The notes under the pieces: model-generated
Database searches by the model: none
Seen by the model: the letters and a program-made list of their open reading frames with translations, nothing else
Told to the model about the DNA's origin: nothing
Part shown: one piece after another, positions 60,301 to 64,000 of the stretch
Position numbering within the stretch: position 1 is the stretch's first letter
How the letters are laid out: every line of letters starts with the position of its first letter
Assembly (NCBI GenBank): GCA_964565865.1
Contig: CAZMGM010000010.1
Span: forward strand, 1 to 64,000
DNA length: 64,000 nt
Source of the DNA: CBDAPI01 sp964565865
GTDB lineage: Bacteria; Acidobacteriota; UBA6911; RPQK01; CBDAPI01
Reading direction: 5' to 3'
Translations under genes and position numbers: made by a program

Positions 60301-61761
60301 TTGAGTTCGGTCACACCCCTTCTCGCCATTCTGGTTTCCGCCGTTGGTGCGCTACTCATTGCCTGCACGGGGGAGCGAAGGGCCAATCTAAGAGAGTTTT
60401 GGTCTATAGCGTCCGGTGTCACGATGTTTGCCCTTGTTGCCAGCATGATTCCAGAGGTCCTGGCGGGCGGCACGCCTACATGCGTTCTTTTCAGGCTTCT
60501 TCCCGGCATCGAACTCGCCTTTCGGGTCGACAGCTTCGGTCTCCTTTTTGCCTCGGGCGCGTCGATTCTGTGGATCCTGACCTCGTTCTACTCGGTCGGT
60601 TACATGCGTTCTCTCAAAGAACACGCACAAACCCGGTATTTTGCCTGCTTTGCACTGGCTCTCTCCGCCACCATGGGGGTGGCTTTCTCGGCCAACCTAT
60701 TCACCCTGTTTCTGTTTTATGAGGGCTTGACCCTGGTCACCTACCCTCTGGTGGGTCACAAGGAGACGGCCGAAGCAAAGGCTGGCGCCCGCAAGTACCT
60801 TATCTATCTTCTGGGAGCCGCCAAGGTGCTCCTCATTGCCGCCATCATCCTGACCTACAACGTGGCCGGAACTCTGGAGTTTCACAAGGGAGGGATCCTA
60901 TCGGCCAAGCAGATCGCATCGCAGCCGCTGCTTCTTTATCTGATCTTCGGGCTGTTCCTTTTCGGATTTGCCAAGAACGCGCTCGTACCCCTGCACAGCT
61001 GGCTACCGGCCGCAATGGTGGCGCCCACCCCGGTGAGTGCATTACTGCACGCTGTGGCCGTGGTCAAGACCGGGGTGTTTTCCACCCTCCGGGTCTTCCT
61101 GTTCATATTCGGCGCGGATGCCATGCGCGAGATCGGTGCTGACCAGCTGGCGCTGGGAGCCGCCTCTCTAACCATCCTGGTCGGCTCGATCCTGGCCCTC
61201 GGACAGGACAACCTCAAGGCCCGTCTGGCCTTCTCCACGGTGAGCCAGCTCTCCTATATCATCCTGGGGGCAGCGCTTCTTAACCAAAGCGGAATTCTGG
61301 GGGGGGTTGCCCACATCACCAACCACGCCGTATCGAAAATAACGCTTTTCTTGTGTGCGGGTTCCATTTACGTATCTACGCAAAAGACCAAAATTAGTCA
61401 GATGTCCGGTCTGGCCAGGCGAATGCCATGGACCATGGCGGCATTTGCAATTGCCTCTCTCAGCGTGGTGGGCATTCCCGGAACCTCCGGAGGTGTCTCC
61501 AAGTGGTTCCTGGCCCTAGGCTCGGTTGAGCTTCAGAGCCCTACCCTCCTGGGGGTTCTCCTCATCAGCTCGCTTCTCAACGCCGCCTACCTCGGCCCGA
61601 TCGTTTACAAGGCGTACTTCGAAAAACCGCCACCGACCCAGCAGGAGGTTCACGAGGTGCCCTGGATGGTTGCGCCCCTCGCTATCAGCGCGGCGGTCAG
61701 CCTGCTTCTGGGTCTCTATCCCGCTCCTGTACTGGAACTGGCAGGGAGGGTAATGCCATGA
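60301..61761 (+). CDS. Proton-translocating antiporter-like subunit (NuoL/MrpD family), first copy
   Basis: This 486-residue membrane protein has about fourteen helices of the proton_antipo_M family. The conserved glutamate of helix 5 lies in LFYEGLTLVTYPLVG, and the helix 7 lysine region is FGFAKNALVPLHSWLPAAMVAPTPVSALLHAVAVVKTG. It is shorter than NuoL and lacks the long lateral helix, so it is closer to MrpD or NuoM/N. The start is TTG. It overlaps the small gene downstream by 4 bases. Confidence 0.88.
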   Translation: MSSVTPLLAILVSAVGALLIACTGERRANLREFWSIASGVTMFALVASMIPEVLAGGTPTCVLFRLLPGIELAFRVDSFGLLFASGASILWILTSFYSVGYMRSLKEHAQTRYFACFALALSATMGVAFSANLFTLFLFYEGLTLVTYPLVGHKETAEAKAGARKYLIYLLGAAKVLLIAAIILTYNVAGTLEFHKGGILSAKQIASQPLLLYLIFGLFLFGFAKNALVPLHSWLPAAMVAPTPVSALLHAVAVVKTGVFSTLRVFLFIFGADAMREIGADQLALGAASLTILVGSILALGQDNLKARLAFSTVSQLSYIILGAALLNQSGILGGVAHITNHAVSKITLFLCAGSIYVSTQKTKISQMSGLARRMPWTMAAFAIASLSVVGIPGTSGGVSKWFLALGSVELQSPTLLGVLLISSLLNAAYLGPIVYKAYFEKPPPTQQEVHEVPWMVAPLAISAAVSLLLGLYPAPVLELAGRVMP

Positions 61762-62021
61762 ATTTCTTAGAAAGGCTGCTGGAAAACCCGGTCCGTTTGG
61801 CGCGGATCAAGCTCTGGTTCTACGTGGGTCTGGTAGTGGTAGCCCTGGGGGAAATTAGTCTGCCACTGGTGCTGCATGGTATCCACGGGCATTTCTGGTT
61901 TGAGTCCCTTCCCGCCTGGGGGTCTCTCTACGGAGTGCTCTCCTGCGTAGCGATCATAGTGGTGTCCAAGTTTCTCGGGAAGGTGTGGCTCATGCGCCGG
62001 GAAGACTATTATGAGTCTTGA
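61758..62021 (+). CDS. Small membrane protein in the complex I-like cluster
   Basis: The 87-residue protein has two predicted membrane helices (WFYVGLVVVALGEISLPLVL and LYGVLSCVAIIVVSKFLG). It overlaps both flanking antiporter genes, by 4 and 11 bases, so it is made together with them. I do not recognise a family. It may be an accessory subunit specific to this type of complex. Confidence 0.75.
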   Translation: MNFLERLLENPVRLARIKLWFYVGLVVVALGEISLPLVLHGIHGHFWFESLPAWGSLYGVLSCVAIIVVSKFLGKVWLMRREDYYES

Positions 62022-63780
62022 GTGGGTGCATCCGGGACTACTGTTGATCCTGGGGGCCTGGGCCCTGCCTTTGCTCAGGGGCCGGGTTAGGAGGCTGGCG
62101 CTGCTCCTGTTGCCGGCCGCGGCCCTGGTCATCTGTCTGCGTATGACGCCGGGTATCTATGGGCAGGTGAATTTCCTGGGTCAAGATCTGGTGTTTGGCC
62201 GGGTCGACCAGTTGAGTCTGGTTTTTGCCTATGTTTTCTCGATCATGGCGTTCCTGGGAATGGTTTATGCACTGCATGTTGAGGACAATGCACAGCATGT
62301 GGCAGCCCTGAACTATGCGGGGGGGGCGCTGGGGGTCACGTTTGCGGGCGACTTTCTTTCGCTGCTGCTGTTCTGGGAGCTCATGGCAGTCTCCTCTGTG
62401 CTCCTCATTTGGTTGCGCCACGAACCCGATGCCGTGGCGGCCGGCTTTCGCTACTTGCTGGTCCACCTCGTGGGCGGCCTACTTCTTCTGGCAGGGATCG
62501 CAGCCTATTGGTCTGAAACTGGATCGGTCGCTTTCGAGGACGTGGGGGCCTTGTCCTGGAGCATGCCCTGGATCCTCATTCTTGTTGCCTTTCTCATCAA
62601 TGCGGCTGTTCCGCCTCTGGGGGCCTGGCTTCCAGACGCCTACCCGGAAGCCACGGTTACGGGAGCGGTTTTCATGACGGCCTTCACCACCAAGTCTGCG
62701 GTGTACGCCTTGATTCGAGGGTTTGCCGGGACGGAACTCCTGGTGTGGCTAGGAGCCATCATGGCCATCTACGGCGTGGTCTACGCCGTGCTGGAAAATG
62801 ACGCGCGACGGCTCCTGGCCTACCATATCGTCAGCCAGGTTGGCTATATGGTGTGCGGTGTTGGAATCGGCACTGCGCTGGCGCTGAACGGGACGACCGC
62901 ACACGCCTTCGCGCACATCCTTTACAAAGCACTACTTTTTATGGGAGCCGGTGCTGTCCTAGAGGTGACCCGCCTGCGAAAGCTTAGCGATATGGGTGGG
63001 CTCTATAAAACCATGCCGATTACGATGGGCCTCTATATGATCGGTGCCTTCGCCATTTCGGCGGTGCCACTCTTCAGCGGCTTCGTGAGTAAGTCCATGG
63101 TCGTATCAGCCGCTGGTGAAGCTCACCTGGGACTGATTTTTCTCATGCTCACGCTTGCTTCCGCCGGGACTTTTCTGCACACGGGCCTCAAGCTCCCCTA
63201 CTACATGTTCTTCGGTAAGGACTCGGGCGTGCGTGCCCAGGAGCCGCCTCGAAATATGCTTGTGGCCATGGGTCTGGCTGCCGCCGCCTGTGTGTTGATC
63301 GGGGTGTTCCCCGGATTGCTGTACCAGCACCTGCCCAACGCTGTGGACTACGCTCCTTATACGCCTCAGCACATCACCAGCACCCTGGGGATGCTGGGAT
63401 TCACGGCACTGGGCTTTTTCCTGCTACTCAAACATCTGGACCCGGAACCCAAGATCAGCCTCGACACAGACTGGTTCTACCGACGCGGTGCTACAGCCGG
63501 AATGACGGTCGTCCAGGGGTCGGTGGAACGCCTGGAATCCAGATTCGTGGGTGAAATCTATGAGTTTGTCATCCGGCGACCCGTACTGGGCATGGCTAGT
63601 CTCCTGCGGAGGCTGGATACACGGGTCGTTGATGTGGCAGCCCTCAGCGTGGCCAGGCTGACCCGGTCTCTCAGTGAGGTAATGAAGACCACCGTGAGCG
63701 GCAATGCCCAGCACTACGGTCTAATCATGGCGGCGGCAGTTCTGGCACTTTTCGTTCTCGCAGTGCTCGCATCACCATGA
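62011..63780 (+). CDS. Proton-translocating antiporter-like subunit (NuoL/MrpD family), second copy
   Basis: This 589-residue membrane protein has the antiporter core: LLLFWELMAVSSVLLIWL with the helix 5 glutamate, AAVPPLGAWLPDAYPEATVTGAVFMTAFTTKSAVYAL with the helix 7 lysine, and HAFAHILYKALLFMGAG with the histidine and lysine of helix 8. After the core, about 100 residues form a C-terminal amphipathic part and one last membrane helix, as in some MrpD/HyfB proteins. It overlaps the next subunit gene by 4 bases. Confidence 0.88.
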   Translation: MSLEWVHPGLLLILGAWALPLLRGRVRRLALLLLPAAALVICLRMTPGIYGQVNFLGQDLVFGRVDQLSLVFAYVFSIMAFLGMVYALHVEDNAQHVAALNYAGGALGVTFAGDFLSLLLFWELMAVSSVLLIWLRHEPDAVAAGFRYLLVHLVGGLLLLAGIAAYWSETGSVAFEDVGALSWSMPWILILVAFLINAAVPPLGAWLPDAYPEATVTGAVFMTAFTTKSAVYALIRGFAGTELLVWLGAIMAIYGVVYAVLENDARRLLAYHIVSQVGYMVCGVGIGTALALNGTTAHAFAHILYKALLFMGAGAVLEVTRLRKLSDMGGLYKTMPITMGLYMIGAFAISAVPLFSGFVSKSMVVSAAGEAHLGLIFLMLTLASAGTFLHTGLKLPYYMFFGKDSGVRAQEPPRNMLVAMGLAAAACVLIGVFPGLLYQHLPNAVDYAPYTPQHITSTLGMLGFTALGFFLLLKHLDPEPKISLDTDWFYRRGATAGMTVVQGSVERLESRFVGEIYEFVIRRPVLGMASLLRRLDTRVVDVAALSVARLTRSLSEVMKTTVSGNAQHYGLIMAAAVLALFVLAVLASP

Positions 63781-64000
63781 CAGAGTACCCCGTTCTGACA
63801 ATCACAACTTTGTTGCCCCTTGCGGGCTCTGTGGTCATCCTGTTTCTCGCTGGTGAACGCCTCGCACGCTGGATTGCTCTTGGCACAACACTGGCCACCC
63901 TTGCGGTCACAACCCCTCTGTACTGGAGCTTCGACAAGACCTCCAGCGCACTCCAGTTCGTCGAGTCAGCAGCCTGGATTCCGAGTTGGAACATCTCCTA
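63777..64000 (+). CDS. NuoM/MrpD-like antiporter subunit (5' part only)
   Basis: The ATG at 63777 overlaps the preceding stop as ATGA. The visible 74 codons read MTEYPVLTITTLLPLAGSVV, a second hydrophobic segment, and then SAAWIPSWNIS. The W-I-P motif after two helices is typical of NuoM and NuoN-type subunits. The rest lies beyond the window. It is the third antiporter-like subunit of this operon. Confidence 0.75.
   Translation, partial: MTEYPVLTITTLLPLAGSVVILFLAGERLARWIALGTTLATLAVTTPLYWSFDKTSSALQFVESAAWIPSWNIS

Noticed and set aside
1..64000. CRISPR array, rRNA operon or prophage
   Set aside because: No regularly spaced repeats, rRNA sequence or phage structural genes were found.

Overview
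The window looks like one chromosomal segment of a Gram-negative bacterium. LpxA, a Spy-like periplasmic protein and a CxxCH cytochrome peroxidase point to a didermic cell. Two ligase-ACP-acyltransferase fusion proteins, one led by a fatty acyl reductase as in the ether-lipid enzyme ElbD, fit Acidobacteriota or Myxococcota best. I favour an acidobacterium, but this is inference from gene content; no taxonomic marker was compared and base composition was not computed.

Layout. 1-7103 (minus): a lipid operon of lipid kinase, reductase-ligase-ACP-acyltransferase fusion, HAD phosphatase and a zinc alcohol dehydrogenase cut by the window edge. 7448-8780: tRNA-Sec and a nitrilase-family hydrolase. 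9011-17667: the usual origin-linked block (rpmH, rnpA, yidD, yidC, jag, mnmE), then parB, parA, rsmG and mnmG inverted, with a perfect parS before parA. 17747-20936: selD with an in-frame UGA, mutY, an esterase. 21115-24395 (minus): E1 alpha, E1 beta and E2 of a 2-oxoacid dehydrogenase complex. 25517-25980: a second UGA-containing gene, a SelW-like selenoprotein missed by ordinary ORF calling, and tRNA-Asp. 26214-31493: a decaying catabolic region with two sister SDRs, an NCS1-like permease, a D-2-hydroxyacid dehydrogenase, and phytanoyl-CoA dioxygenase and P450 remnants.

31744-37712 (minus): a second ligase-ACP-acyltransferase fusion, coupled through a CTGA overlap to a radical SAM protein, followed by a metallophosphoesterase-like protein with broken metal motifs; then rho. 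38291-40863: a broken batE, a YjbQ-like protein with an unknown C-terminal half, and a methyltransferase. 40930-43752 (minus): lutABC. 44023-47480: TlpA-like thioredoxin, threonine synthase, ApaG, AAA ATPase. 47535-49390 (minus): ECF sigma factor, membrane protein, Spy-like protein and a pseudogene. 49579-53714: a secreted protein of unknown function, two M16 peptidases, lpxA. 53779-58913: cytochrome peroxidase, MogA, dipeptidase, glutaminyl cyclase, L28, MazG-like protein. 59100-59253: IS481-like remnant. 59440-64000: nuoJ, nuoK and three antiporter-like subunits with a small membrane protein.

The main points are: (i) a selenocysteine system with selC, UGA-containing selD and a hidden SelW-like gene; (ii) two lipid fusion enzymes, the second in an operon I cannot match to a described pathway; (iii) about ten genes with a -10-like hexamer 5-9 bases before the start codon, suggesting frequent leaderless transcription; (iv) a dispersed intergenic repeat, one copy of which lies at the edge of the inverted mnmG-parB block.
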